Shown here: piece by piece, positions 17,782-26,256 of the stretch
Layout: the number at the start of each line of letters is the position of its first letter
Numbering within the stretch: the first letter of the stretch is position 1
Assembly: GCF_000154785.2 (NCBI RefSeq)
Contig: NC_015730.1
Location: forward strand, 372,001 to 436,000
Origin: Roseobacter litoralis Och 149
GTDB lineage: Bacteria; Pseudomonadota; Alphaproteobacteria; Rhodobacterales; Rhodobacteraceae
Length of the DNA: 64,000 nt
Reading direction: 5' to 3'
Notes under the pieces: generated by a model
Told to the model about the DNA's origin: nothing
Database searches by the model: none
The model's input: the letters and a program-made list of their open reading frames with translations, nothing else
Made by a program: the position numbers and the translations under genes

Positions 17782-19143
17782 TTACTGCATGAACCCAACC
17801 AACCACAAAGCGGTGATCGGCGTGAGTGCGACAAATACCCAAACTATCAGCAGCGCAGCAAGGTACATCGTGGAGAACCTGAGCAGCCTGAAGTAAGGCA
17901 CCCCTGTCACCCCTGAGGCCACATATAGGTTCAACCCATAGGGCGGCGTAATGAACCCAATTGACGCACCCACAAGGAAGACAACCGCAAAGTGGACCGG
18001 ATCAACACCGACAGACACGGCAATCGGGGCCAGAATTGGCGCAAGGATGATGGTCACAGGCAGGGATTCAAGGATCATGCCCGTGATGAAGACAATCGCC
18101 ATCGCCGTAAACAGCACCGCGTAGTACCCGCCCATGCCGGTCACGAACTCGCCGATGTATTCTTTTGCACCCAGCGATGACAGGACCTGTTGCATCGCAA
18201 CCGACACCGCGATCAGTGGCACCAGAATACCTGTAATCTGTGCGGACCGGGACACGATGCCTGGCACGCTTGGCAAGGTGAAACCTTCGACGACAAACAT
18301 CGACAGAAAGCTCTTTTCGTTCACTGGCACGTCGGCATCACTACCGAGGACCTTGTTGAGCGGATAACAAAGCAGACCCACGAACACACAGAAACCAACG
18401 GTCACACCCGCAGCCTCGGTTGGCGAGAATTTACCCGTGTAGATACCCCAGAGTACCAACCCGATTGCAAAGAACCCCAGCCACGCCCCGAATGCGGTTT
18501 TGATCACCCGCTGAAAGGACAGACCGATCAGGATACCCCAGCCATTGATCGTGCAGACGATGAACGCAACCGTCATCATGGCGAGGACCATCATCGTTCC
18601 GGGCACGATACCCGCGATGAACAGCTCGGAAATGGGAAGGTTCATCAGAAACCCGTAGACAATAAAGATGATCGACGGCGGAATGATGATGCCGACCGTA
18701 CCGCCCGCCGCCGCCGTGGCCGCAGAAAAGCGTTCGTCGTAGTTGCCTTTGACCATTTCGGGATGCAGCATCGACCCGATGGTAGCTGTTGTGGCTGAGT
18801 TCGACCCTGAGATCGCCGCGAAAAGCCCGCATGCCGCGATGGATGCCATGGCCAAACCGCCGCGCAGCCACCCCAGACAGGAATAGGCAAAATTCGATAA
18901 TCGTCGCGCAATTCCGGATTGGTTAATCAAATCCCCGGTCAGGATGAACAGGGGCATGGCAAGCAGGGCAAAGCCTTTGCTGAACACGTTGATCAACTCG
19001 TTGCCAGTGTTGGCCAGTGGCAGATCAATGACAAAGCTACAGCCAATCACCCAGTAGAAAATGACGAGCAGGACAGGCGTGCCGAGCATGAACAAAGCCG
19101 TGACCGCCAGCGAAATAAGTGTAATCCAAGATCCATCTGACAT
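17782..19143 (-). CDS. TRAP transporter large permease subunit (DctM type)
   Basis: A 453-residue membrane protein with about 12 hydrophobic segments and DctM family motifs 'ACGLFAAISGSNSATTATIG', 'GGTVGIIIPPSIIFIVYG' and 'ASIGFITPPYGLNLYVASG'. ATG 19143 is chosen because it overlaps the small-subunit stop by one base; the longer frame reads backwards into the small-subunit gene. It forms the sodium-coupled transport channel with the DctQ-like subunit and the periplasmic receptor encoded upstream. Confidence 0.93.
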   Translation of the reverse strand: MSDGSWITLISLAVTALFMLGTPVLLVIFYWVIGCSFVIDLPLANTGNELINVFSKGFALLAMPLFILTGDLINQSGIARRLSNFAYSCLGWLRGGLAMASIAACGLFAAISGSNSATTATIGSMLHPEMVKGNYDERFSAATAAAGGTVGIIIPPSIIFIVYGFLMNLPISELFIAGIVPGTMMVLAMMTVAFIVCTINGWGILIGLSFQRVIKTAFGAWLGFFAIGLVLWGIYTGKFSPTEAAGVTVGFCVFVGLLCYPLNKVLGSDADVPVNEKSFLSMFVVEGFTLPSVPGIVSRSAQITGILVPLIAVSVAMQQVLSSLGAKEYIGEFVTGMGGYYAVLFTAMAIVFITGMILESLPVTIILAPILAPIAVSVGVDPVHFAVVFLVGASIGFITPPYGLNLYVASGVTGVPYFRLLRFSTMYLAALLIVWVFVALTPITALWLVGFMQ

Positions 19144-19811
19144 TATACGTCTCCGCCGATAACAGCTTGTTTGATGATGGGGGTGCCGGAGCGGAAATTG
19201 TTCCAGTCCTCCAGCCAGTTCCCGATGACGCGGCCTGACATGAGCGTGAATGCAATCGGGACGGTCAGGTAAAACCACCATTTCATGACATCATCGACGC
19301 CATCGACCAACTGGAAATTGTCAGCGGACAGTGCGGTAAACCGCAAGGAGGTTGTAATAGCGATCCAGCAAAAACCGAGCCACAAAGCAGCGTCCAGCGT
19401 CAGTGTCGCCATCTGCCCGACAGGGCGCATTTTCGAGCGAAATTCACTAAAACTAAGGTGCGTTCGCAGTTTGACGTTATAGGAACAGGCAAACCACGCC
19501 ATGACCATGAAGAGGAAGGGGGGAACCGTCGTGGACCCGGACCATTGGTGCGAGAACACAAAGCGGTCGATCACACCCCAGCAGATGATACCCGCGATGA
19601 TGAGATACATTGTAACTGACAAGCCACGTTCAAGATGCTTTTCGCAGAACGGGACAAACTTGTAGAACAGATGCGCCAGATACCCGCAAACGAGCGTGGC
19701 CACGAAACAGAACAGCCACATGCCATCTGTGTCAAACGCGCTTCTCTTTTCCCAGGCACTACCTGAAAAAAGAGCAGGAACAATAGCTACGGCTTCAGAA
19801 ATTAAAGACAT
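19143..19811 (-). CDS. TRAP transporter small permease subunit (DctQ type)
   Basis: A 222-residue protein with about five hydrophobic segments, between the receptor and large-permease genes, so it is the DctQ-like small subunit by position and topology. It is longer than typical DctQ (about 160-180 residues with four helices); the extra length lies around the central 'GVIDRFVFSHQWSGSTTV' loop. The gene is separated from the receptor gene by 116 bp that include a strong hairpin. Confidence 0.82.
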   Translation of the reverse strand: MSLISEAVAIVPALFSGSAWEKRSAFDTDGMWLFCFVATLVCGYLAHLFYKFVPFCEKHLERGLSVTMYLIIAGIICWGVIDRFVFSHQWSGSTTVPPFLFMVMAWFACSYNVKLRTHLSFSEFRSKMRPVGQMATLTLDAALWLGFCWIAITTSLRFTALSADNFQLVDGVDDVMKWWFYLTVPIAFTLMSGRVIGNWLEDWNNFRSGTPIIKQAVIGGDV

Positions 19812-19872
19812 ATAGATCTCCCCCTCACTTTAGGAATTCCACCATTATGAGGTGGTATTTTTGAGATAAGAA

Positions 19873-19902
19873 GGCCGACCCAAACGCCTCTTCGGGTCGG
19901 CC
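19873..19902 (-). terminator. hairpin between dctP-like and dctQ-like genes (attenuator)
   Basis: GGCCGACCC (19873-19881) pairs perfectly with GGGTCGGCC (19894-19902) over a 12-base loop. On the minus strand it follows the receptor stop by 25 bases and is followed by a moderately T-rich tract (TTCTTATCTC). A partial terminator here would raise receptor over permease expression. Confidence 0.6.
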
Positions 19903-19927
19903 CTTTCTCATTTGTATCAAGCCTGAT

Positions 19928-21160
19928 TTAGGCTTTCCACCACCGGCGAGGTTCAACATTCTCGGGCAAGGTGTCACCGGGAATCTTGCGTACTTCGTCG
20001 TAGATGTCCTGATAAGTGTCGAGGCCACCGGACCAGCCGTTGAGCCGCTCGCGCCATGATTCCCACAATTGTGGTTGATACTCTGGCGAGCACATTTCTT
20101 CGGCTTTCTTGATCTCTTCGGCAGACAGGAACGCGTTGCGCACGTTGTTCTGGGCAAAGATCGTGTTTGGCAGCTGTGGATCAGACTGACCAACAGTGTT
20201 GATCAGCGCGACCTCATTCGCGGCCTGAACATGGACCTGCGCCAAATAGGACGATTCCATCACAGCATCCTGCAATTCGCCACCAAGGCTGTCAAAGACA
20301 GACGCAGACATAGCTGTATGCTCTGTGCCGCAGAAGAAGTTCAGGTGAACCGACTGCGATACAACTGGTGACATATTGGCATAGGCAACGGCAGATGCCC
20401 ATGTTTCGGCACCGTCAATCAGGCCCTGCTTGAGGCCATCAAGGGTTTCTTCCCACGCCACCGGAACCGGGTTGAGGTTCAGCGCTTCCATAGCGATCCG
20501 GCCAAGCTGTGTCCCTGTGACACGGTTCTTGGTGCCTGCAAGTTGTTCAACGGACGTCACCAAAGGCTTGTCTTCAAAGTTCAGGCCCAACTGGATGCCG
20601 CGTAGTTCTGCATGGCTGAACAGGAACTTCAGGCCGTGGCGCTTTTCATAGGGCTCGCGCAGCAGAGCCTGCGACGCGGGTGAATAGAGGAAGTGGTACT
20701 GATCCGCCCGGTTGCGGAACATGTAAGCGTAATCGAGAACGTTCAAATATGGGGCACCACCCGCAGAGTTCTGCGTGGATGCCGCATAGATATCGACGAT
20801 ACCTTGCTGCGTCTTCTCAACGCAGGATGTTTGTCCACAGATCTGATTGTCGCCGATGAACTCGACGCGAATCTCGCCGTCCGTGCGGCTTTCGAGGTCG
20901 CGCGCGAATTCGAGACAGCCTGCGCGCTCAATCAAAAGGTTGCGTGCATTGAAGCCCGAAGCACCAAACTTCAGCGTATACTTCGCCTCTTTCGCAAAGC
21001 GTTTTTCATATGTGGATTCAGCAGCTTTTGCCAAATTTGCAAAACTCATTGCACCGCCGAACGTGCCGGCTGCAAGGAGGGTCGAGCTCATGCCGTAGCG
21101 ACCTGCGATTTTAAACAGATCGCGGCGTGAGATGCCCTTCAAATTGTTATGTAATTTCAT
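19928..21160 (-). CDS. TRAP transporter substrate-binding protein (DctP type) with Tat-like signal
   Basis: A 410-residue receptor. The N-terminus carries 'SRRDLFK' (residues 11-17), a twin-arginine motif, then a hydrophobic stretch ending near 'NLAKAAES'. The mature part shows DctP features ('TYEKRFAKEAKYTLKFGA', 'EWRVEF'-like strand 'EIRVEFIGDNQ', 'VEKTQQGIVDIYAAST'). A ribosome site GGGAGGA precedes the ATG. Tat export of a TRAP receptor implies folding in the cytoplasm. It heads the dctPQM-iclR operon and is divergent from the GMC oxidoreductase; the substrate is unknown. Confidence 0.9.
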   Translation of the reverse strand: MKLHNNLKGISRRDLFKIAGRYGMSSTLLAAGTFGGAMSFANLAKAAESTYEKRFAKEAKYTLKFGASGFNARNLLIERAGCLEFARDLESRTDGEIRVEFIGDNQICGQTSCVEKTQQGIVDIYAASTQNSAGGAPYLNVLDYAYMFRNRADQYHFLYSPASQALLREPYEKRHGLKFLFSHAELRGIQLGLNFEDKPLVTSVEQLAGTKNRVTGTQLGRIAMEALNLNPVPVAWEETLDGLKQGLIDGAETWASAVAYANMSPVVSQSVHLNFFCGTEHTAMSASVFDSLGGELQDAVMESSYLAQVHVQAANEVALINTVGQSDPQLPNTIFAQNNVRNAFLSAEEIKKAEEMCSPEYQPQLWESWRERLNGWSGGLDTYQDIYDEVRKIPGDTLPENVEPRRWWKA

Positions 21161-21186
21161 GCGTTCCTCCCTGAACGTCGATTATT

Positions 21187-21201
21187 GAGACATTTCGTCC
21201 C
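21187..21201. promoter_or_regulatory. imperfect palindrome between dctP and GMC genes, candidate operator
   Basis: GAGACATTTCGTCCC has 5-bp arms (GAGAC/GTCCC, one mismatch) around 5 bases, in the 107 bp divergent region between the TRAP operon (which includes iclR) and the GMC gene. Position suggests regulator binding; the sequence alone does not identify which. Confidence 0.3.
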
Positions 21202-21267
21202 AAAAAACCCTAGTATGGTTAATCGTTTTTGCCTAGAGTTTTTTTATTCTACATGGGGGAGTGCGTC

Positions 21268-22863
21268 GTGGAAGCAGATTTTGTCATTGTCGGAGCAGGT
21301 TCAGCCGGTTGTGTCCTTGCCAATCGTTTAAGCGCTGACCCCAAAAACAAGGTGATCCTGTTGGAGGCAGGCGGGCGCGATCTGAACCCGTGGATCCACA
21401 TTCCCGTTGGATACTTCAAAACCATCCACAATCCAAACGTTGATTGGTGTTACAAAACCGAACCCGATCCGGGCCTGAACGGGCGGTCCATTGAATGGCC
21501 GCGTGGCAAGGTGCTGGGCGGGTCGTCATCGCTGAACGGGTTGCTCTATGTCCGTGGGCAACCACAGGACTATGATCGCTGGCGGCAGATGGGCAATACC
21601 GGGTGGGGCTGGGATGATGTTCTGCCGCTGTTCAAGCGGGCCGAATGCAATGAACGCGGTGCGGATGAGTTTCACGGGGATCAGGGGCCGCTTTCGGTCT
21701 CGAACATGCGTATCCAGCGGCCCATCACGGATGCATGGGTCGCGGCGGCGCAGGCTGCGGGTTACAAATATAATCCCGATTACAATGGCGCCGAACAGGA
21801 AGGCGTCGGCTTTTTCCAGTTGACCAGCCGCAATGGCCGGCGGTGCAGTTCTGCGGTGGCCTATCTGAATCCTGTCAAGAAACGGCCCAACCTCAAGATC
21901 ATTACGCATGCGCAGGCGGACAAGGTCGAGATCAAAGAGGGCCGCGCGGTTGGTGTGACCTATACGGATCGGTCTGGTCAACAGCACATGATCCATGCCC
22001 ACCGCGAGGTTATCCTGTGTGGCGGGGCGATCAACTCGCCGCAGCTTTTGATGTTGTCGGGGATCGGCGATGCGGAGCAATTGTCTGAACACAACATAGA
22101 CGTCAAAAAGGCCCTGCCGGGCGTTGGCAAGAACCTGCAGGACCATTTGCAGGCGCGTTTAGTCTATAAATGCAATGAACCCACACTCAATGATGAGGTG
22201 ACAAGCCTGATGGGGCAAGCCAAGATCGGGCTGAAATACGCCTTGTTCCGTGCTGGTCCCATGACCATGGCCGCCAGCCTTGCCACCGGGTTTCTGAAAA
22301 CCCGCGATGATCTGGAAACCCCTGATATCCAGTTTCATGTGCAACCCTTGTCGGCGGAAAACCCGGGCAAGGGGGCGGACAAGTTCTCAGCCTTCACGAT
22401 GTCCGTGTGTCAGCTGCGCCCTGAAAGCAAAGGTGAAATCAGACTGGCCTCGGCCAATGCGCGCGCCTACCCCAAGATCATCCCCAATTACCTCTCGACT
22501 GAAACGGATTGCCGGACGGTGGTGGCTGGCGTCAACATCGCCCGCTCCATTGCGCGCCATGCCCCGCTGACCTCCAAGATTTCGCAGGAGTATCGCCCGC
22601 ATGAAAGTCTGGATATGGATGACTTTGACGCGACACTTGATTGGGCACGCAACAATACCGCCTCCATCTATCACCCCACGGGCACCTGTAAAATGGGCGA
22701 TGGCGCGGATGCGGTCGTGGATCATAAATTGCGCGTTCACGGCATCGACGGGCTGCGCGTTGCCGATTGCTCGATCATGCCCGAGATCGTCTCAGGCAAT
22801 ACGAATGCGCCCGCGATCATGATCGGAGAAAAGGCGTCCGATCTGGTTTTGAACGCTGCCTGA
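21268..22863 (+). CDS. GMC family FAD-dependent oxidoreductase (choline/alcohol dehydrogenase-like)
   Basis: A 531-residue flavoenzyme with the FAD motif 'FVIVGAGSAGCVLANRL' at the N-terminus, the GMC signature 'GKVLGGSSSLNGLLYVRGQ', 'GGAINSPQLLMLSGIG' and the C-terminal 'YHPTGTCKMG' and 'NTNAPAIMIGEKASDLV' with the active-site His-His/Asn region. GTG 21268 is chosen because GGGGGAG lies 7 bases upstream; an ATG at 21253 and a TTG at 21229 are in frame, but the ATG itself overlaps the ribosome site. It oxidises an alcohol-type substrate, possibly one brought in by the divergent TRAP system. A hairpin follows the stop. Confidence 0.9.
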   Translation: MEADFVIVGAGSAGCVLANRLSADPKNKVILLEAGGRDLNPWIHIPVGYFKTIHNPNVDWCYKTEPDPGLNGRSIEWPRGKVLGGSSSLNGLLYVRGQPQDYDRWRQMGNTGWGWDDVLPLFKRAECNERGADEFHGDQGPLSVSNMRIQRPITDAWVAAAQAAGYKYNPDYNGAEQEGVGFFQLTSRNGRRCSSAVAYLNPVKKRPNLKIITHAQADKVEIKEGRAVGVTYTDRSGQQHMIHAHREVILCGGAINSPQLLMLSGIGDAEQLSEHNIDVKKALPGVGKNLQDHLQARLVYKCNEPTLNDEVTSLMGQAKIGLKYALFRAGPMTMAASLATGFLKTRDDLETPDIQFHVQPLSAENPGKGADKFSAFTMSVCQLRPESKGEIRLASANARAYPKIIPNYLSTETDCRTVVAGVNIARSIARHAPLTSKISQEYRPHESLDMDDFDATLDWARNNTASIYHPTGTCKMGDGADAVVDHKLRVHGIDGLRVADCSIMPEIVSGNTNAPAIMIGEKASDLVLNAA

Positions 22864-22873
22864 TGCGCGTGAT

Positions 22874-22898
22874 GGCGCAGGGCTGGTAAAGCCGCGCC
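22874..22898 (+). terminator. stem-loop after the GMC gene
   Basis: GGCGC...GGCT pairs with AGCC...GCGCC (22874-22898, small bulge), 10 bases after the stop. Only a short T stretch (GTTTG) follows, so termination may be weak. It would partly separate the GMC gene from the dehalogenase-like gene 116 bp downstream. Confidence 0.4.
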
Positions 22899-22979
22899 GT
22901 TTGCGTATAGGTTTGATTGATCTGGCGGTGCTGCTGCCCGGTGAAGGGTGCCGTTGTGGTCTCCTGTCAGGCTGATTGA

Positions 22980-25900
22980 GTGTCCACAGTGACGACAAGG
23001 TTTTTCTCTACTGCAAAACGCCCGCCGCACCTTGGCCCTTACCCGATGGAACGCTTGGAGCGTGGCGCAATGCCCGACCTTACGTCCGTGCCTGCGATGA
23101 AGCCCCTGTCGTTTGAAAACCACGATGACCCGCTGTCGATCATTCATGCGATGGATGAATATCAGGCCACCATGGATGCGATCCGCGACGGTTTGGTGAA
23201 CCGCACCCGTGCGACCTGCCCGGATGACCCGGATGAGCGGTCCAAGCATTTGAAAGCCTTCGGCTATTTCAGCGATGCGGCCATGGTGGGCGTTGGGCCT
23301 GTGCCCCGAAGCGCCTTGCTCGCGCAGCCTGTGCGAAATGCGGGCATTGATCGCTTGGCGCAGGAACTCAAGACCAAGCAGGTCAAGACGCTGGCGTCCG
23401 GCATCGATACGATCATGGCGGATTTGCAGGAAAGCGTGCAGGCACCCCCCAGCACCATTGTGGATCATGAGCACGCGTTGGTCTTTCTTTATGACATGCC
23501 GCGCGACCCACGCGCCGACGAAACGGGCGCCGCCTGGATCCAGCATGCGCAGGCGCATCGGGCCTGTCTGCGCGCGTCCGAAACGGCGGTCGTTCTGGCC
23601 GAATACATCAGGTTGCTGGGCTGGGATGCCAAGGCGCATACCGCCACCAGCACGGACGTTGATCTGAACCAGTTGACCGTCGCGGCAGGCTTGGCCGTTG
23701 TTGATGCCGGTAAACTGGTGAACCCCTTTGTGGGGGATCGTTTTGGGGTGGCGGTTGTCACGACGACACTGCCAGTCGCGCATGACCGACCGCTGCGTCC
23801 ATTGCCCGAGCAAAGATGGCTGAAAACAAATGCACCTGCGTGGTGGGTTGGCTATGGAACCGCAAAATCAGCACTGAACAAGGACCCGTTTGCGCGGCGC
23901 GATTTTGCCAAAGGACCGCACCCTTTCGAGACGCTGAAACGGGTTGAGCAGCCGACGACCTATATTGATGAGGCGCATGTCGCGCGGGTGCCCAAACGGG
24001 CGGACATGTTCGCGCGCGCGCAATTCGGTGATCTGGGCAAGGCGGTGCAAAAGGCCGCCGCCGGGGGCTACTACGCGCTCAAATCGGCCCCTTCGATGGC
24101 GCAACGGCGGATGTTGGGTGCTTTGATCCCGTTTCAGGATGGCTCCGAAGCGGGGCAGAAACACATTGCGACGGCAGAAGAGAACGCAGCTAACATCAAG
24201 GCCACGAGTTATTATCTGGGCGTGGATGCGGTCGGCATCAGCCGTTGCCCAGACTGGACGTGGTATAGCCATGATGCAACGGGTGCCGTGCTGGATCCGC
24301 CGCACGATCAGGCGATCAGCATGATTATAGATCAGGGTTTCGAAACGATGGAGGGGGCCTCGGGGGATGACTGGATCAGCGTGGCGCAATCCATGCGGGC
24401 CTATCTGCGGTTCTCGCTGCTCGGGGGGGTGATCGCGCGTCAGATCAGACGCATGGGGTATCAGGCCAAGGCGCACACGGTCATGGATGGCGAGGTGCTG
24501 CAACCGCCCCTGTTGCTGTTGTCCGGTCTGGGCGAGGTCAGCCGCATTGGTGAGGTGATCCTGAACCCGTTTCTGGGGCCGCGCCTGAAATCCGGGGTGG
24601 TGACGACCGATATGCCGCTTGCGCATGACAAGCCGATTGATTTCGGGCTCCAGCGGTTTTGCGAAAGCTGCAACAAATGTGCGCGGGAGTGTCCCTCGGG
24701 CGCAATCACCGCAGGGCCGAAAAAGATGTTCAACGGCTATGAAATCTGGAAATCGGACAGCCAGAAATGCGCAACCTATCGCATTACGACCAAGGGCGGG
24801 TCGATGTGTGGGCGCTGCATGAAAACCTGCCCGTGGAACCTTGAGGGTTTGTTTGCGGAAAAGCCGTTTCGCTGGGCGGCGATGAAGGTGCCAAAGGCCG
24901 CACCGGTGCTGGCGCGGTTGGATGACGCTTTGGGCAATGGGGGGCTGAAGCCCGTCAAAAAGTGGTGGTGGGACATCGAGCTTGATCAGGACGGCGGCTA
25001 CCACCCTGCGCGCGCACCGGTGAATGCGCGGGATCTGCAGGTCGACCTCGACCTGAAATACGCCGATCAGACGCTGGCGGTATACCCGGCACCGCTGGCC
25101 CCACCGCCTTGGGCCTACCCGTTTCCGATGGACCGTGAGGCGGGGATCGCGGCCTATCAGAACCTGATATCTGCAGCGGAATACAAGCGTCGGCGCAAGG
25201 CCGGCGAAACAGGTGCCTGGGCGCACGCTTACGCGGCCGACACCAATGACAGCCCTGTCGTTCAGGTGCAGGTCGCGCGCGTTACCCATCTGACGGATAA
25301 AATCAGTCACTACCTGCTGAAAGCGACAGATGGTGCGGTGCTGCCCCGCTGGGACGCCGGGGCGCATCTGGACATTGTCATCGCGCCTGATGCCCTGCGC
25401 CAGTATTCCCTGATGGGAGACCCGGCAGATCGCACATGCTATGAAATTGCGGTGTTGCGCGAAGAGACCGGCAAGGGCGGTTCGCGGCTGCTGCACCGTA
25501 TTTTCGCTGAGGGCCGAAAGGTCTTTGTCTCCAGACCGATCAACCATTTCCCGCTGGTGCGCGACGCCGACCACAGTTTTCTGATGGGCGGGGGCATTGG
25601 GCTGACACCCATGATCGCGATGGCCCATGCGCTTCATGCTGAGGGGCGGTCGTTCGAGGTGCATTACTCGGTCTCACATCAGAAAACGGCGGCATTTGTG
25701 CCGTTGCTGCACTCCGTGCCTTGGGCAGACAGGGTGCATGTTCATAACAGTCAGAATGGCACGCGCGCACCGCTCGATGCGATTTTCCTCGCCCCCCGGA
25801 CAGGTGCGCATGTCTACGCATGTGGCCCTGATCGCTATATGGCGGCCGTTATGGAGGCGGCCGAAAAGGCGGGCGTCTTTGAGGAGGCGCGCCATCAGGA

Positions 25901-26201
25901 GTATTTTACGGTTCCCGACCTGCCGGAGTATCAAAACCATGATTTCACGCTGGCATTGAAAGACGGTCGGCGCATCCCGGTGCCCGCCGATCAATCTGCC
26001 GCGCAGGCGCTGATTGCAGCGGGCGTCGCCGTTGATCTGAAATGTTCCGACGGTCTATGCGGCGTGTGCAAATGCGGCGTCATCTCCGGTGAGGTCGAGC
26101 ATCGAGATTTTGTTCTGTCCGCTAAACAGCGCAGCGATCAGATGATTTTGTGCCAGTCGCGTGCGCTGCAGGATGGCGGTGAATTGGTGCTTGATCTGTA
26201 A
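22980..26201 (+). CDS. reductive dehalogenase-like protein fused to a flavin/[2Fe-2S] reductase
   Basis: A 1073-residue fusion. The N-terminal ~650 residues match catabolic, non-exported reductive dehalogenases: no Tat signal; two related segments ('GWDAKAHT' near 214 to 'AHDRPL', and 'GYQAKAHT' near 493 to 'AHDKPI') that look like a duplicated cobalamin-binding-type fold; then two [4Fe-4S] motifs, Cys561/564/567/571 and Cys597/610/613/617, each ending CP. From about 755 comes a phthalate dioxygenase reductase-like part: flavin motif 'RQYSLMGDP' (near 807), NAD(P)H motif 'FLMGGGIGLTPM' (near 867) and a plant-type [2Fe-2S] site (Cys1022, 1027, 1030, 1058). The fusion suggests a soluble enzyme that takes electrons directly from NAD(P)H to remove halogen from an organohalide. 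GTG 22980 is the longest start; GTG 22989 is possible. I could not assign the catalytic tyrosine. Confidence 0.85.
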   Translation: MSTVTTRFFSTAKRPPHLGPYPMERLERGAMPDLTSVPAMKPLSFENHDDPLSIIHAMDEYQATMDAIRDGLVNRTRATCPDDPDERSKHLKAFGYFSDAAMVGVGPVPRSALLAQPVRNAGIDRLAQELKTKQVKTLASGIDTIMADLQESVQAPPSTIVDHEHALVFLYDMPRDPRADETGAAWIQHAQAHRACLRASETAVVLAEYIRLLGWDAKAHTATSTDVDLNQLTVAAGLAVVDAGKLVNPFVGDRFGVAVVTTTLPVAHDRPLRPLPEQRWLKTNAPAWWVGYGTAKSALNKDPFARRDFAKGPHPFETLKRVEQPTTYIDEAHVARVPKRADMFARAQFGDLGKAVQKAAAGGYYALKSAPSMAQRRMLGALIPFQDGSEAGQKHIATAEENAANIKATSYYLGVDAVGISRCPDWTWYSHDATGAVLDPPHDQAISMIIDQGFETMEGASGDDWISVAQSMRAYLRFSLLGGVIARQIRRMGYQAKAHTVMDGEVLQPPLLLLSGLGEVSRIGEVILNPFLGPRLKSGVVTTDMPLAHDKPIDFGLQRFCESCNKCARECPSGAITAGPKKMFNGYEIWKSDSQKCATYRITTKGGSMCGRCMKTCPWNLEGLFAEKPFRWAAMKVPKAAPVLARLDDALGNGGLKPVKKWWWDIELDQDGGYHPARAPVNARDLQVDLDLKYADQTLAVYPAPLAPPPWAYPFPMDREAGIAAYQNLISAAEYKRRRKAGETGAWAHAYAADTNDSPVVQVQVARVTHLTDKISHYLLKATDGAVLPRWDAGAHLDIVIAPDALRQYSLMGDPADRTCYEIAVLREETGKGGSRLLHRIFAEGRKVFVSRPINHFPLVRDADHSFLMGGGIGLTPMIAMAHALHAEGRSFEVHYSVSHQKTAAFVPLLHSVPWADRVHVHNSQNGTRAPLDAIFLAPRTGAHVYACGPDRYMAAVMEAAEKAGVFEEARHQEYFTVPDLPEYQNHDFTLALKDGRRIPVPADQSAAQALIAAGVAVDLKCSDGLCGVCKCGVISGEVEHRDFVLSAKQRSDQMILCQSRALQDGGELVLDL

Positions 26202-26256
26202 AACACGCCGCCCGCATTTGTGGATCAGGTGGGGAGCGACCTCATGCGGCTGGCCT

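Noticed and set aside
22864..22979. Possible cobalamin riboswitch before the B12-dependent dehalogenase-like gene
   Set aside because: I looked for the conserved B12-box and other riboswitch landmarks and found none in the 116 bp; only a stem-loop is present. The 92 bp before nrdJ is too short as well.
23868..25664. 598-codon open frame antisense to the dehalogenase-like gene
   Set aside because: It is a shadow of high-GC codon use on the plus strand; the residues are Arg/His/Pro-rich and match no family, while the plus-strand protein has clear motifs.
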